A model generated the notes under the pieces. It saw nothing but the letters and a program-made list of their open reading frames with translations, did no database searches and was not told the origin of the DNA. Both the position numbers and the translations under genes were made by a program. Shown here one piece after another: positions 10,252 to 22,185 of a stretch of 64,000 bases of DNA. Position 1 is the stretch's first letter. Each line of letters begins with the position of its first letter. Origin of the DNA: Blastocladiella emersonii ATCC 22665 (Eukaryota > Blastocladiomycota > Blastocladiomycetes > Blastocladiales > Blastocladiaceae); the NCBI GenBank assembly GCA_025594325.1, contig JANHCV010000013.1:620001-684000 (forward strand), read 5' to 3'.

Positions 10252-12565
10252 ATGCAACTGGAAACCATGAAACACTCTATGCAACGTAAAGATCCACCGG
10301 AGCTTGGGCTGGGCAACGTGCCGCCCGAGCTCCTCGCGCAAATTCTTAAGCTGACTTATGTGCGATGCCGGATTCCCGCGGCTTCGAGCCAACTCGCCTC
10401 GGCCGTTCGCGATCCGACCACTCTCATTATCTGGGTGTTTCCTTGCTTCTTTCGGCTCTCTCGCGCTCCGGCCAGACCGGCGGCGCGGAACTTCACCACC
10501 AACACGCCCCAACACGTTTCCAAGCGCGCCGCCCACGGTCATGCGCAGCCGTCCGCTTCCTATTTTGACTTGTATTCACCCGACAGGGCGAAACCGCAGC
10601 GGGCGGCATTGCTCCTTTCGTTTGCTTCGTGCTTGTCGGGCCAACGGATGGTCTCATTTACTTCGACTAAGTCAACTTCTCAGCTCGCATCCCACCTCGT
10701 TCAATGCGGGCCTCGAGTAAGAAGCAGGCTGAGCATGACCGCTACTTTGCGCGAACCGCTTGAGGCGTTCCTTTTGGCCCTGTTTGAGGCTGCTGACGAT
10801 GTCTCGCACGCTGCTACGCTCAAGTCCATGATTGACGATGTTGTACGTGATACAGCCCGGCTTTTTGAAGTATCGCTGGCGTGGTCAGAGTGGACTTTGT
10901 ATTACCCAACGCGTTGGGATGCGTACGTACCATTTGTCAATCGATTGGCGCCATCAACGCGGCTTCGGCTCATCGATTATCTCGGTGCTCTTGCCATGCT
11001 CTCAAGGAACTGCAAGCTTTTGGACATAATTTGCGGGGTTGGCCTCGATTTGGCGCCGCTCGTCGAATTCGCCTCACTTCCGGCAGTCGCCACCAAGCTC
11101 ATGGATCGCATCACAAGGCTCAACAGTTCTGGGACTCCTTCTCCCCAGACGGCGGGCGCCGCACGCGTCCTCACTTGGCTTCTCGATAACGGCTGGAACA
11201 ACACATCACGGATGATTTTATCGACAGCGATTCTTGGTCTCGGCCCTGCTGCGTTTGTGAATGCGCTGAACAGCCACACCGAAATGGTCCTTCAGGCGCA
11301 CGGCATTGACGCAAAGAAACGGCTCTTCGAATCCACTCTCAAGTGACTTGCCAACCAACTCGTCTCAGCGCCGCAACTCGCAGCTATGCTTGATCTTGGC
11401 GCTCTTGAGCTATCTCTGGAGGATTGGGGCAGCTTTGTTGTCACCTCGTTCCTCAGCGCGAAAGTTGAGCTTTCAACTCACGACTGCTGGGGAATCTACT
11501 TTGCACGTGAACGCGTCAACGATTCGTCATGGAAAGAAGTCCTTGAACACGATACCGTTCCTTTCCCATCCGAGTTTGACAACGCACAAAACTGACTCAG
11601 TGCACCATGCACCAACTCGCTCAGCTTTTAGGCTCTCACTTAACACTAAAGCACCCCACAGTGTCGTTTGGTTTGCTCGGGAGACCTGCAGCATCGATAT
11701 GACATCCCGCTTCGCTCAAATTCTTGCAGCCTACAAATACCCGTCCGTTGGACTGACGAACTTGTTGAGCTGGGACCTTGTCGCTAACCCGCTTGATGTC
11801 CTTGCAATCGCGGCTCGCGCAATCGAGTTCCTTGGATCCAGTATGACAGACTTGTCCCTGACCTTCAATTGGACGGCTTGGATTGTCACCATCACGCTTG
11901 CCGCACCTACGACGCGAGAGAGTGCTCTCAACGTCTTGGCCGAAACAGGCACTGCGCCGTATTTTCTTGGCGCCATGTTTTGGGCCGGCATCTCAGACCT
12001 TGAGCCGTGCTTGGGTGACGCGCCCGAGATCCAAATTTGCCACGAGTGTCCTCTCATCTACCAGGAACCGTGGCGCGTCGCGCTTACCGCGCTTCTTGCG
12101 CGCTTCCCAGTTGCTTTCGCGGAGTACGATGATCACTTCTACCACAAATCAGGCGCCGACGCACAATTGTTAGCCAAGCGTCTCTCCGAATGCAGAGCGG
12201 CGGAACGAACCAACGGGTGCTGTGCCAAGTCGACCAATGATGGCCCGCTCGCAAATATGCTCGGCCAGATGTCTCGCGCAGACCCGCGGTCCATGTTCCT
12301 GTTCGTCAAACGAAGCCCACACGGTGCACGGACCCCGCTCTTGGCTTCCTTTCCCTCGGGTATCTTTGATGGCGTTGCCACTGCGTCTGAACTCGCGCGC
12401 CTCTCTTTCACTGGCGAAGGCCGCGCCGCCAAAAAACGCCATGCCCAAGCCGCTGGCGGAGACAAACCTGTGATCGACCAACTGAAGCGCCTGGCACCTG
12501 TCGCGACGAGCTGTCCAAACTTCAAGTGCGCCCTTGAAGTCATTGAGCAGAGGCTAGCCAATTAA
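10252..12565 (+). pseudogene. Family A copy 3 (A3): complete frame with one in-frame TGA and a mutated splice donor
   Basis: Exon 1 is 10252-11551 and exon 2 is 11625-12565. Spliced at the family position they give 747 codons with the frame kept to the final stop. The F-box-like start is LGLGNVPPELLAQILKL (residues about 20-36). The C-terminal half has APYFLGAM, EPC...CHEC, GCCAKS and IFDG. Two lesions are seen. TGA at 11344-11346 is in frame with family sequence on both sides (KRLFESTLK before, MLDLGALELSLEDW after). At the intron donor, the base pair that is GT in other copies is AT (11552-11553), while the acceptor CAG at 11622-11624 is kept. A start at 10267 (MKHSMQR) is equally possible. 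It might yield a truncated product of about 364 aa from 10252. Confidence 0.75.
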
Positions 12566-12595
12566 TTAGTCGACTGTGAGCCGATCACTTACCAA

Positions 12596-12617
12596 TTAAT
12601 TTAATTAATTAAATTAA
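12596..12617. repeat. 22-bp AT-only palindrome
   Basis: A perfect inverted repeat of TTAATTTAATT with its complement, just downstream of A3. Possibly part of the A3 3' end or a recombination hotspot. It is the most AT-rich point of this part of the array. Confidence 0.5.
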
Positions 12618-12940
12618 GTAGATGTGTTGACAAGTCGTGGGAAAACCGTCACGATGGGCCGAAGAGCAGCAACAGGCTTTCCAGTTGTGACTGCACCAAG
12701 CGATCAGCTCCACGCCCATCCTGACTCGACTCCACTCTTTTCGTGGCGCATGAGAAACAGCGCAAATATCAGGCCGTTGGCTTATCAGCTCAAAATCCGT
12801 ACGTTTCAAGTTCCAAAGCTGACCGCGTTCTTTGACACATACATCGGACCCGCAGCGCTCTCAAGGCTGCCTGAACGGCGCGCGACACGAGTTGCTACTC
12901 GCCATGACCGCGGCCGCTGACGTCGCGCCCGCACCCATCG

Positions 12941-13405
12941 ATGTCCCAGCCCTCGCCACCGCGCTACGGGGGCAGCCCGCGCCGCACCCACCCAAGCGAG
13001 TCTCTCGCTACGAACTCGCTCCTGTGCTTCCAGCTCCGCGGGCTCGCGGGCCAGCTGCCGACCCGCGTCCGTCTGCACCAGGTCTGGCCGTACCGCTACG
13101 AGACGCCCAACTGCGCCAAGTGCCTCAGAGCTGGTGTCGAGGTCGAAGACACGCAAGCGCACGCGTTCGCGTGCTCCGCCTCGCGCGCGCTCGTCCCCGC
13201 GGCGCTCGACAACGCAGCTCCCCGCATCAGCAGTGCTCTTGCGGCGGTCGCTGAGAACGAGATAGGCAGCGGTCTCCGCGCAAGCGTCGCCGGCTCGCTC
13301 GCCGAGCGGCTCCTCAACTTGAACCGCATCGAACGCACCGCGGCCGCCATCGTGGACGCGCCGCTCGTCGCGGGGTTCAAGCAGGTGTACAGCCACTTTT
13401 GCTGA
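12941..13405 (+). mobile_element. Non-LTR retrotransposon remnant (reverse-transcriptase C-terminal zinc-knuckle region)
   Basis: The frame 12941-13405 encodes a segment with FQLRGLAGQLPTRVRLHQ, then C-x2-C...H-x4-C (NCAKCLRAG...HAFACS). This matches the layout of the C-terminal zinc-binding tail of LINE ORF2 proteins, where a helix with PTR-R precedes a CCHC knuckle. No RT catalytic motif (YADD-type) or endonuclease is present and no poly-A tail is seen. It is therefore a short 3' scrap inserted between A3 and A4. Assignment rests on motif layout only. Confidence 0.5.
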
Positions 13406-13786
13406 CTCCCGGAACTGCGTTTCGTGCTTCCTGCTGCGACGGCCATCGCCTTGAGCGCCGTGCGGGAGCATTCTTGGCGCCCGCGCTGTAACATGACAGT
13501 GCTGTCTTCACCCGACGCGAGCGACCGGCCGCACCGCCCTCCGTTGAAGCGCGAAAATCGCGCTGTGCTGCGACGCGCTGTGCTGCGACGCGCAAAGCCC
13601 GTTCAAAGTGCGCCCGACCGTCCTTAGCGCGAGCGCGCCAACACAGCGCAGTCGCCCAACGTGGCGCGGGCTTGAGCCCTCAATTGAAAACCAGACGCGA
13701 AGCTTCTAGGTGGCTCAAGTATAATCCCATCCATCCCGGGAACAATCGGGCATCGCGCATCTGAGAGCGGGACGGAAACATGGGAG
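13406..13786. other. Intergenic between the LINE scrap and A4
   Basis: No convincing gene. A short direct repeat of gctgtgctgcgacgc lies near 13560-13590. Confidence 0.4.
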
Positions 13787-13807
13787 ACGCGACGAACAAT
13801 CATGTGA
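13787..13807 (+). promoter_or_regulatory. Composite upstream element, copy before A4
   Basis: ACGCGACG, five bases, TCATGTGA, then GGCGTGATC. It is 106 bp upstream of the A4 start. Confidence 0.7.
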
Positions 13808-13912
13808 TCGGCGTGATCTCCCGCCGCCACAGGCGGTCCGTTTCGCCTTCACCAGAGGGGCTGCCTTTACAGCCGCGCTGGGGCCACCGCTCTCTTCGAT
13901 GAAAGTTTATCC

Positions 13913-16181
13913 ATGAAGCAAAAACGAACAAACAACTCCATGCAACGTGTTCGCCAAGCACCCCTTGGGCTTGGAGGGCTGCCGTTGTCAGCCCTCGAGC
14001 TTGTCATGCAGCTTAGCCTTGCCCGCCACATCGTCCCGGCTGCTTCGAGCCTTCTGACGGCGGCTGTTCGAGAGCCGCGAAATCTCTTCGTTTGGATGCT
14101 TCCCGACGTCTTTCCTGACCTTAAACTTTACAGGACGAGGCCTCCTGGCCAGGCGAAACTTCTCCCATCCATTGCCGCACAACTCCCGGTCCAACCGCCG
14201 TCGCTCAAGCGGGATGTCTTGCTCTGGTCCTTTGCGTCATGCTTTAGCGGCGATCGACTCGTGGCGTTTGTTTCTGACAAGTCCACCGAGCAGCTATCAG
14301 CGTTTGTGGCTTCGCGAGGCTACAATACAGCAACCAGCCTTCGGACGTTCCGCACCCTTCGAGAGCCGCTTGTGCCGTTCTTGCGAGTTCTTCTCGAAGC
14401 CGTCGCAACAGCGCGTTCAACACTCGTTGAAGTCTTAACCAACGACTTGCTCAATAATGCCCCTGGGATTCTTGATCTTACGCTCCCCTTTCGCAAGTGG
14501 CTGGCCTTACTCTCAAAGGCCGCTAAAAGCACCCTATTTCTGTCGGAACACAATCTCGACGCGTTTGGTGGGTCCTCCTCGCTTGATCTGGCCAACTGCC
14601 TCTGTACCTTTGCGATTCTTCACATGGACGATGAGCTCTTACGACCAATTCTCAAGCTTGGTCGCAGCTTGAGCCCGGCAGTAACTTTCACTTCACTCAA
14701 CCCAACGGCGACTGCGGTTCGTCTCAGGATTGCACACACCGGGTTTCCTGACAAGAGCGATGAAATCGAGGCTGTGGATCGCCGGGCCAGCGCAGCTCGT
14801 GTACTCGATTGGCTCCTTGCCCACAACTGGACCATCGACTTGCCTTCAAACATCTCCTTGATAAATAGAGTCGCTTTCCTCGGACCCAAGGTTTTATCGC
14901 GCAACATCATCCAATATCCAGAACAGATGCTTGAAAATCACACCGGCCGGCAAAAACAGGCACTTTTTCTGAACATTCGGAAGATGCTCTTGCTTGGGTT
15001 TGTTTCCGAGTCCGAGCTTGCGGCACTTGTCGATCACGGAGCATTTGAGATGTCAGTTCAGAATTGGGCCGATGTCATTGTCACTTCATTCTTCAACTCG
15101 ATCCACAACATGGAGCTGGATTGGGGAGCGAGTTTTGCGCGTGCTCGGGTCGAAACCGCGTTGTGGGATGACGTCCTCGTTGAAGGTACGGTCCGCGGAA
15201 GTTGCTTACTTGCGGCTCATTCTTTCTGACACTCACTGTGCGGTGCCCTCGCTAGCGTTTCGACTCTCGCATACGAATGCTGCTGTACAGAGCATGGTGA
15301 AGCTTGCTCGGCAAACCAGCGCGCGTGACATGATGCCTCGATTCGTAGAGATCCTCGCAGCCAGCATTAACGTCTCCAGCTCGCTTGTCAGCCTGCTTGA
15401 TTGGGATCTTATTGCGGATCTGCTTGATATCATGACGATCGTGTGCAGGACCATTGGCTTGCTTGGCGCCGAGACGGTCAACTTGAGTTCCGTCCCTCCG
15501 AAATGGACCTCATGGATCGCCGTTGTTACACTTGCTGCTCCTTCGACGCGCGCTCAGGCACTTGACGTCCTGGCCGCGACCAGCACAGCCCCGTATTTTC
15601 TTGGCGCTATGCTTTGGGCTGCCCTCGAAGACCACGAGCCGTGCACGGACTACGCGCCTGGGCTCGAAATCTGCGAGAAATGCCCGCTTTCGTACCAGCA
15701 ACCGTGGCGTGACGCACTTGGCGCACTCCTTGCCCGCTTTCCGACTGCTCTCAACGAGTACGACAACAAGTTTTTCCCAACAAAAAACCATGCCGCGGGC
15801 ATCCTTACTCGGTCCTTGGACGACGCTTCAAAGCACGAACTCAGCAACACATGCTGCGCCAAGTCCTCAGGCAGTGACAGCCCATTTGCCAACACTCTCG
15901 CTGCGATCGCTCGAGCCGACCCCCGCTCCATGTTTCAATTCTTGAAGCGGAACCGGGGAGTCGTAAACGGCTTAGTCGGCCTCCTGCCTGCGGCCATCTT
16001 TGATGGTGGTGTGGCCTCGATCTATGAGCTTGCCGAGCTCACGTTCACACGCGATGACCGAGCGAGCCTGATTTGTTCCCTCAAGCGCCTCGCGCCGGTC
16101 GCAACTAATGATTCTGCCTTTGATCACGCGTTGGCTGTGCTCGAGCGGCGCCTCAATGGTTCATTGTTTAATGCTGAGTGA
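13913..16181 (+). CDS. Family A copy 4 (A4): intact F-box-like two-domain protein, unknown function
   Basis: Exons are 13913-15185 and 15256-16181. The intron 15186-15255 (70 bp, GTACGG...CTAG) is in phase 1 and the product is 732 aa. The N-terminus (LGLGGLPLSALELVMQLS, about residues 22-39) and the next Arg-Glu-Pro-Arg segment look like a weak F-box. A helical middle follows with FASCFSGDRL, LREPLVPFLRVLLEA and ARVLDWLLAHNW. Exon 2 encodes the C-terminal domain: WTSWIAVVTLAAPSTR, TAPYFLGAML, EPC-x11-C-x2-C (CEKCPLSYQQPW), TCCAKS and IFDGG. The clustered Cys residues could bind a metal or form disulfides (inference). There is no signal peptide or membrane segment. A small uORF (ATG about 13898) precedes the start. 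By analogy an SCF-type adaptor is possible, but substrate and role are unknown. Confidence 0.8.
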
Positions 16182-16364
16182 ACTGATACATATCAGCTCG
16201 CGGTTGCAAGCCGCTTGCAGACGCGGCGGACTCCCAAAATTAAATTGTTTGCTTTGGATATCGGCTTTTCTGTTGTTTGAATTTATATTAATATCATACT
16301 TGATGTAACGTTCAGAATGAAGGACGAACAAGGTCCCTCAGATGTCTCCGCTGTCTCTCAAAAC
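16182..16364. other. Intergenic between A4 and A5
   Basis: Short AT-richer spacer with no coding signal. Confidence 0.4.
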
Positions 16365-16385
16365 ACGCGACGGACATTCATGTGA
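16365..16385 (+). promoter_or_regulatory. Composite upstream element, copy before A5
   Basis: ACGCGACG, five bases, TCATGTGA, then AACGTGACG. It is 93 bp upstream of the ATG at 16478. Confidence 0.7.
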
Positions 16386-16477
16386 CCGAACGTGACGCGC
16401 CACAGCGGCGATCGGGTGTCCCTTTGCGCCGCGAGCGGCTTCACACCAGCTCCCACCGCGCAGGCGAATGTAATCGA

Positions 16478-18791
16478 ATGAAGAAGAAAACGAAAGCCAA
16501 CTTGTTGCAACGTGCAGGCCCAGTGGGACTCACGCTCGAGCGCCTACCCTCGCCGCTTCTTGAACGAGTCGTCCAAATTTGCCAGCCGCGGCCCGCCGTT
16601 CCGCTTGCATCGGTCGCGCTTGCGACGGCCATCCGTGAACCGCGAGCCCTTATCGCATGGGTTCACCCGCTTCTGTTTCCGCCTGCTCGCGCACCTCAGC
16701 CCTATGGCCGTCGGGCTGCCCATTTCGCCGTATCAACGGCAGCGTCGCTCAAGGATGTACGTACCCGAACAGTTCATACCGTGATCGATGTATTCGCTAA
16801 ACAGCGGTCCAACGGTGTAGCCGTCACCGAGACGGGACGCCCTACTTCGTTCCTACGTTGCCTGCATCGGCGGTGACCGGCTTGCAGAGTTTGTTGCAGG
16901 CAAGTCCACCGAACAGCTCTCGAATTGCATTCTTGCGAATGACGGCGCGTTGCCGCTCAAAATAACCGTGACGCGCCTCATGCGAGAACCCCTCGTTCCT
17001 TTCCTTCGCGTCCTGATTGAGGCGGTCGTGACCTCTCGTGCCTCGCTTCTCAAGTACCTGATCGCCGACGTGTCAAGCAAATTGCCGCAGGTGCTAACTA
17101 TCACGCACAAGTGGCTTGAATGGCGTACTATTCAGGGTGTACAACTCACGGACGACGATCGCGGGTCAATGGGAGAGTTCCCTCTGCGCTTTATCGACTT
17201 TCTTGGCGTTTACGCCGTCATCTCGCTCGAAGACGACCTTCTTCAGGCCGTGCTGGCTTCTGGTCTTGATACGCCATCGCTCACCAAGTGCGCCTCATTC
17301 AAGCCCCCTGTAGGAGCCATTATGAACCATGCGCAGAGCCGTCGAACCCCGGGCAAACTGGCCGACACGAGCGCAGTTGCTGCGCGCAAGGCGAGCGCGG
17401 CTCGAGTCTTCAACTGGCTCCTTGACCACGGCTGGACCAACTCGTGGCAAGAATCTCGTTCGCTTGCCACGACGATTTCTGCGCTCGGACCAACGCCTCT
17501 TGCGCGCGCTTTGAAAAATCACCCGCAGCAAAGCCTCGCGGGACAGGACGCCCAACAGAAACGGTACCTTTTCGCCGAAACACGCGTCTGGCTTACCTTT
17601 TCCCGGATTACTGAGGCCGAATTTGCTACGTTTCTTGACGCTGGCGCACTCGAGCTTACTGTCGAGGACTGGAGTGATGTGGTCGTTTCCTCGTTTTTAA
17701 CGCCGAATCGCGATCATGCTGTCCCGGACTGGGGCGCCGATTTTGCTTACGAACGGGTTGATGAAGAGCTTTGGGACGAAGTTCTCGGCCATGGTTCGTA
17801 CTGACGGGATTTGTTGGATTGACAAGGACGCGAGTCTGACCCATGGCCCGATTTGCGACGTGTAGCCTTCAAAAACTCGCTCGAAAATTCTGCCATTCAT
17901 GGCGTCGTGTGGTTGGCCCGGGATACCAGCTCGCATGACTTTGTCCCGCAGTTCGCCGAAACGCTCGCTCTCAGCGAGAAAGTCGCCGACTCGCTTGAAA
18001 GGCTGCTTAACTGGGATCTCTTTGCGGATACGCTCGACGTTCTCTCAATCACGGCGCAAACGGTCGGAATGCTTGGCACGGAGGGCGCAGACCTAAGCTC
18101 GCTCTCCAAGTGGACGTCTTGGATTGTGGTCGTGGCGCTCGCGGCTTCCGCCACCCGAGATCGCGCGCTCGAAATAATTGCCAGCACGGGTACGGCACCG
18201 TACTTTCTCGGTGCCATGCTTCACACCAGCATTTCGGACCGTGAGCCGTGCTTGGACGTGGCGCCCGAGCTCGAGTTTTGCGACAAGTGTCCGCTTGTGT
18301 ACCAGCAACCGTGGCGCGACGCGCTCGCTGTTCTCTTATCGCGGTTCCCGGCCGCTTTGTCGGCATACGACAACCGCTTTTACCAGAAGTCGGCGAAGGT
18401 GACGTCCGAGCATTGGTCCCGCGTGCAGCAGGCGGCGCGGCTCGAGCTCTCAAATAATTGCTGCGCCAAGTCGGCCCCGAATGGGCCGTTGCGTGCCTTC
18501 CTTGATACACTTGCGCGAGCTGACCCGCAGTCCATGTTCCAGCTCATCAAGCGCCACCCGGGAGCTGCTCGCTACATTACGAGCTACCTGCCCGAGGCCA
18601 TCTTTGACGGTGTAGCCTCCGCTTACGATCTTGCCCAGCTCACTTACATACATTCGGATCGGGACTCCGTCATCCGCGACTTGAAGCGGCTTGCTCCCGT
18701 CGCGACTTCGGACCCGGGCTTTACTCAAGCACTGAACGTTGTTGAGCATCGCCTCAAGAATAAGTTGACCCGAACGAATGACCGATTCTAG
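16478..18791 (+). CDS. Family A copy 5 (A5): intact three-exon member
   Basis: Exons are 16478-16756, 16821-17793 and 17866-18791, giving 725 aa with the frame conserved throughout. Intron 1 (16757-16820, 64 bp, GTACGT...GTAG) is specific to this copy. Removing it joins SLKD to PSPRRDALLRSYVACIGGD, which aligns with RDVLLWSFASCFSGD of A4. Intron 2 (17794-17865, 72 bp, GTTCGT...GTAG, phase 1) is the family intron. Domain content is as in A4: F-box-like start (LTLERLPSPLLERVVQI), LMREPLVPFLRVLIEA, ARVFNWLLDHGW, APYFLGAM, EPC...CDKCPLVYQQPW, NNCCAKS, IFDG. The start at 16478 is chosen because it gives the Lys-rich leader MKKKTKAN followed by the family TTGCAACGT. Function unknown. Confidence 0.8.
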
Positions 18792-19604
18792 AGTATTTTT
18801 CTTTTGTGTTCGCTACCAACCTCGATACACACATTCTCAACGTTTTTGTCTCCCAACTCGCGAACTCGCGACAAATCGACTGAGCCCAAACGCACGTCTG
18901 GATTTCATGTGAGCGGCGTTGTGACGTCCGACCTGATAGAGCGCAATCTCAGTTAGCTGTCAAGGAAGGGCTCATGACGATGGAGCTCTCAACTCTGAAA
19001 GAAGAGCAAGGTGATGGGCGACTCGCACGCCACGGGCTGTGTTGAACACGCGTTGTTGGTGCGTGGGCTGAGCGAGGTGGCCTCCAGCTGCAGGTTGTGG
19101 ATTCATCGAGTTCAATCACCGTTTGGAAGGTTGAATCTTGCGGTAGTGACAGATTTCAGAGATCAATCCCCTGCGGCTGTTTCGAGGCGTGCCAATTAAA
19201 AGCGAAGCAATGATTCCGGGCCAGGAAGCATTTCGATGTTTTGTATTTCTGAGCACGTTTGCTTCGTATTCGCGCTTATTTCTTCCATCTCGGCCTCGTG
19301 GAAGTGCGGATATCTCGAAGTGATGGCCGACAGGCTTGAGGCTGCTCCACACGTGATGGGTGTCGGCCAAGCTTTACGGGTCTCTGGCCATTATCGCGGT
19401 GATTATTGTGCAAGCAAAGTGACGTAAACTCCGATCAGAAACACAGTGAGAAGTCGATCTCCCCTCGTTCTCGTCTGTCTGAGCATGTTCGTCCATAGAC
19501 GCGACCGAGTACGGTCGATCGGCGTGGAGATTTTCAGCACGCGATTTTCGATCGAGTAGGAGCCAAGCGCTGCTTCACGGCGAGCGTCACTGCGCCTGTG
19601 GGAG
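18792..19604. other. Intergenic between A5 and A6 with an orphan upstream element
   Basis: A stand-alone TCATGTGA at 18905-18912 is followed by GGCGTTGTGACG as in the gene promoters. The ACGCGWCG half is degraded and no family A gene follows. Probably the remains of a lost copy. No coding region is seen in the remaining 0.7 kb. Confidence 0.5.
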
Positions 19605-19625
19605 ACGCGTCGAGTTATCATGTGA
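19605..19625 (+). promoter_or_regulatory. Composite upstream element, copy before A6
   Basis: ACGCGTCG, five bases, TCATGTGA, then GGCGTGATGCG. It is 104 bp upstream of the A6 start. An upstream ATG at 19713 makes a three-codon uORF (Met-Gln-Gln-stop). Confidence 0.7.
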
Positions 19626-19728
19626 CCCGCGGCGTGATGCGCGCGGGCTTGCCGCTCGCACCTTTTCGCTCGCTCCGCGCCTGGCTCCACCCTCTCCCTC
19701 GCAAGCAGCACCCATGCAGCAGTAACCA

Positions 19729-22108
19729 ATGAACGACTCGATGCAACATGCAACCCTTGGTCTAGGCGACCTGCCTGCCGAGGTGCTCGCCGAAGTCTCA
19801 CGGCTCGCCGACTCTCGAGATTGCGTGCCGGCTTGCTCGGGCCTGCTTGCCTCGGCTGTCCGCGAGCCTCGCACTCTCAGCTTCTGGACCTATCCTTGCT
19901 ACTATCGCCTCCCTCGCTCGGGTATCCCTTCCGTCCCCACTCTTGACTACGGAGCAACCAGGGGCTCATATGGCTATGCGAGCATGAACCAGGCTTTTTC
20001 CATTCGACCAAGCTATGCCTCTGCATAAACCAGCTACCATTCCGCGATGCCAACTTATCCCTATTTGATACACCGCCCGCTGGATCAAACCGTCACGCAA
20101 GCGGCGCCCGATAATCGGCACATTCTTCTTCGCGCGTTTGCGTCCTGCGTCGGCGGGGACCGGCTGGCCGCGTTTGCGCTCGGCAAGTCGGCTACCGATC
20201 TTGTGCCACTTTGCGTACCGCCTGTTTGGGACATGCCTGTGACCCCACCGAGTCTAACAAAAGTTTTGCAGGAGCCGCTTGACCCCTTCTTTCGCGTCAT
20301 TATCGAAGCGGCCGCGGCTCCTTTGCCCGCCCTGTTCGAGTCCCTGGTGACCGAAATGGCTCGCGCGACGCCGCAGGTCTTGAGCTTGGCGCTGCCCTGG
20401 TGGCAGTGGATGTTCCTATGCCCTCACGACATGCGGCCGAGCACGTCGGGCCTCAGCGGCAACGTTTCACAAACAACGCTTCGGCTGGTTGATTTCCTTG
20501 GTGTTTTGGCCTTCCTTGGCTTGAACGATGACCTCCTTCGGGCTGTTTGCAAGTCAGGCTGCGGCTTGGCTCCACTTGTCGCGTTTGCCTCTCAAAACGA
20601 ACTGGCGTCGCTTATCGTGGGCCGGATCAAGAGTCTGGCAAACTTTTAAAATGTGCCCAAAACCAATGAAATGGTGGCCAAGTGGGCGCGCGCCGCCCGC
20701 GTTCTTGATTGGCTTCTCAGCAACAGCTGGACGGTCCCGGACGGGTGGAACGCCAATTCTTACAACAACGACAAGGCCTCCCTTGTTCGTATCATCTCGA
20801 TCCTTGGGTCCGGCGCACTGGCTCGATCCGTGACGAACCACGCGAGTGTTGTCTTGGTTGGCCACACGGTCGAGGACAAGAAGGCCTTGAGGGGTACGGT
20901 CATGCGCTGGGTTCGCGACGGGCGAATCAAGCAGGCCGAGCTGACGAATCTGTTGAGCTGCAGCGGCGCCCTCGACCTCGCGTTCCCTGACTGGTGCGAG
21001 TTCGTGGTCTCGGCCTTGGAGGGCCCGATCTTTGAGTTGTTCTACTCGCACTGGGCGGTCGATTTTGCGCGTAGCCGCGTCGCCCCTGAACAATGGGACG
21101 AGCTCCTCCTCGCTGGTACGCGCCATTCTAGATATGTTACGTGTTGTGTTGCCCCGATCCCGACTGACACCGCGTACAGCCTTCAAAACTTCACTTGAAT
21201 ATGCGGGACTCGCAGGCGTGATCTGGCTCGCGCGCCAGACTGCTTCAAGCGACTTGACCGTGGAATTCGCTCAGATTCTCGCGCGCAGCAGCTCGATGGC
21301 CAAGTCACTCGAAAACTTGCCCAACTGGCGGCTTTTCATCGACGCGCTCGACCTCCTCTCAATCATCGCTCGAGCCTTGAGCATGAACGGCGCCGAAGTG
21401 GTCGACCTGACCGAGGTCACGACCTGGACGGCGCTTATCGCCGTTGCCGCGCTTGCCGCTCCAAGCACGCGAACTCGTGCTCTCGATATCCTGGCCGAGA
21501 CGGGCTCGGCGCCGTACTTTCTCGGCGCAATCCTCTGGGCCAGCGTCGACGAGCAACACCCCTGCTCCTACTACACTACAGAGCTCCAGCTCTGCTCCGA
21601 GTGCCCACTCACTGCCCTGCTCGCCCGCTTCCCCACCGCGCTTTCCGCTTACGAAAACCGATACTACGAGGAATCGGCCTTGATCACGGGTGAATTTGTC
21701 GGCCTGTTCAAGGAGCTCCGGGATGACGAGTGCGGCAACAATTGCTGTGCCAAGCTGGTCCCGAATGGGCCGCTCCAGCACGTGTATGGGTCGGTCGCCC
21801 GCGCGGATCCGCGGTCGATGTTCCTCTTCCTCAAGCGCAACCGTGACGTAGTGGACGAGGTGATCGAGCTCCTGCCCGCGGGCATCTTTGACGGCGGCGT
21901 TGCCACTTGCTATGAGCTCGGCCAACTCGTTACGACCTCGTATGCCGGGCCGCTCGTCACGCAGCTCAAGCGCGTCGCTCCCATCGCCACGAGCCAGCCT
22001 GGCTTCTCTCAAACCGTAGAGAACATCCAGCAGAAGCTTATCGCGCGAACCGACCGCCGCAGCCACGAGGCGCACATGCAACGGATCTTTGGCAGCCGCT
22101 CGCCTTGA
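19729..22108 (+). pseudogene. Family A copy 6 (A6): complete frame with two in-frame TAA codons
   Basis: Exons are 19729-21115 and 21180-22108, with the family intron 21116-21179 (64 bp, GTACGC...ACAG, phase 1). The combined length is 772 codons in one frame, interrupted only by TAA at 20026-20028 and TAA at 20647-20649. No suitable GT donor brackets the stops, so introns are unlikely, though the first lies at the same loop where A5 has its extra intron. The N-terminus is the clearest F-box-like one (LGLGDLPAEVLAEVSRLA). In exon 2, CSECPL runs directly into TALLARFP, so about ten residues (YQQPWRDAL in relatives) are deleted in frame. NNCCAKL and IFDGG are kept. Probably a recent pseudogene; stop-codon readthrough is a remote alternative. 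Confidence 0.75.
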
Positions 22109-22185
22109 TTTTGGATCACCACCAACCTGTGGTTGTAACATCTAGCGTATTACATGTATTCTTCTTCATCAACTCACCCAAACGC

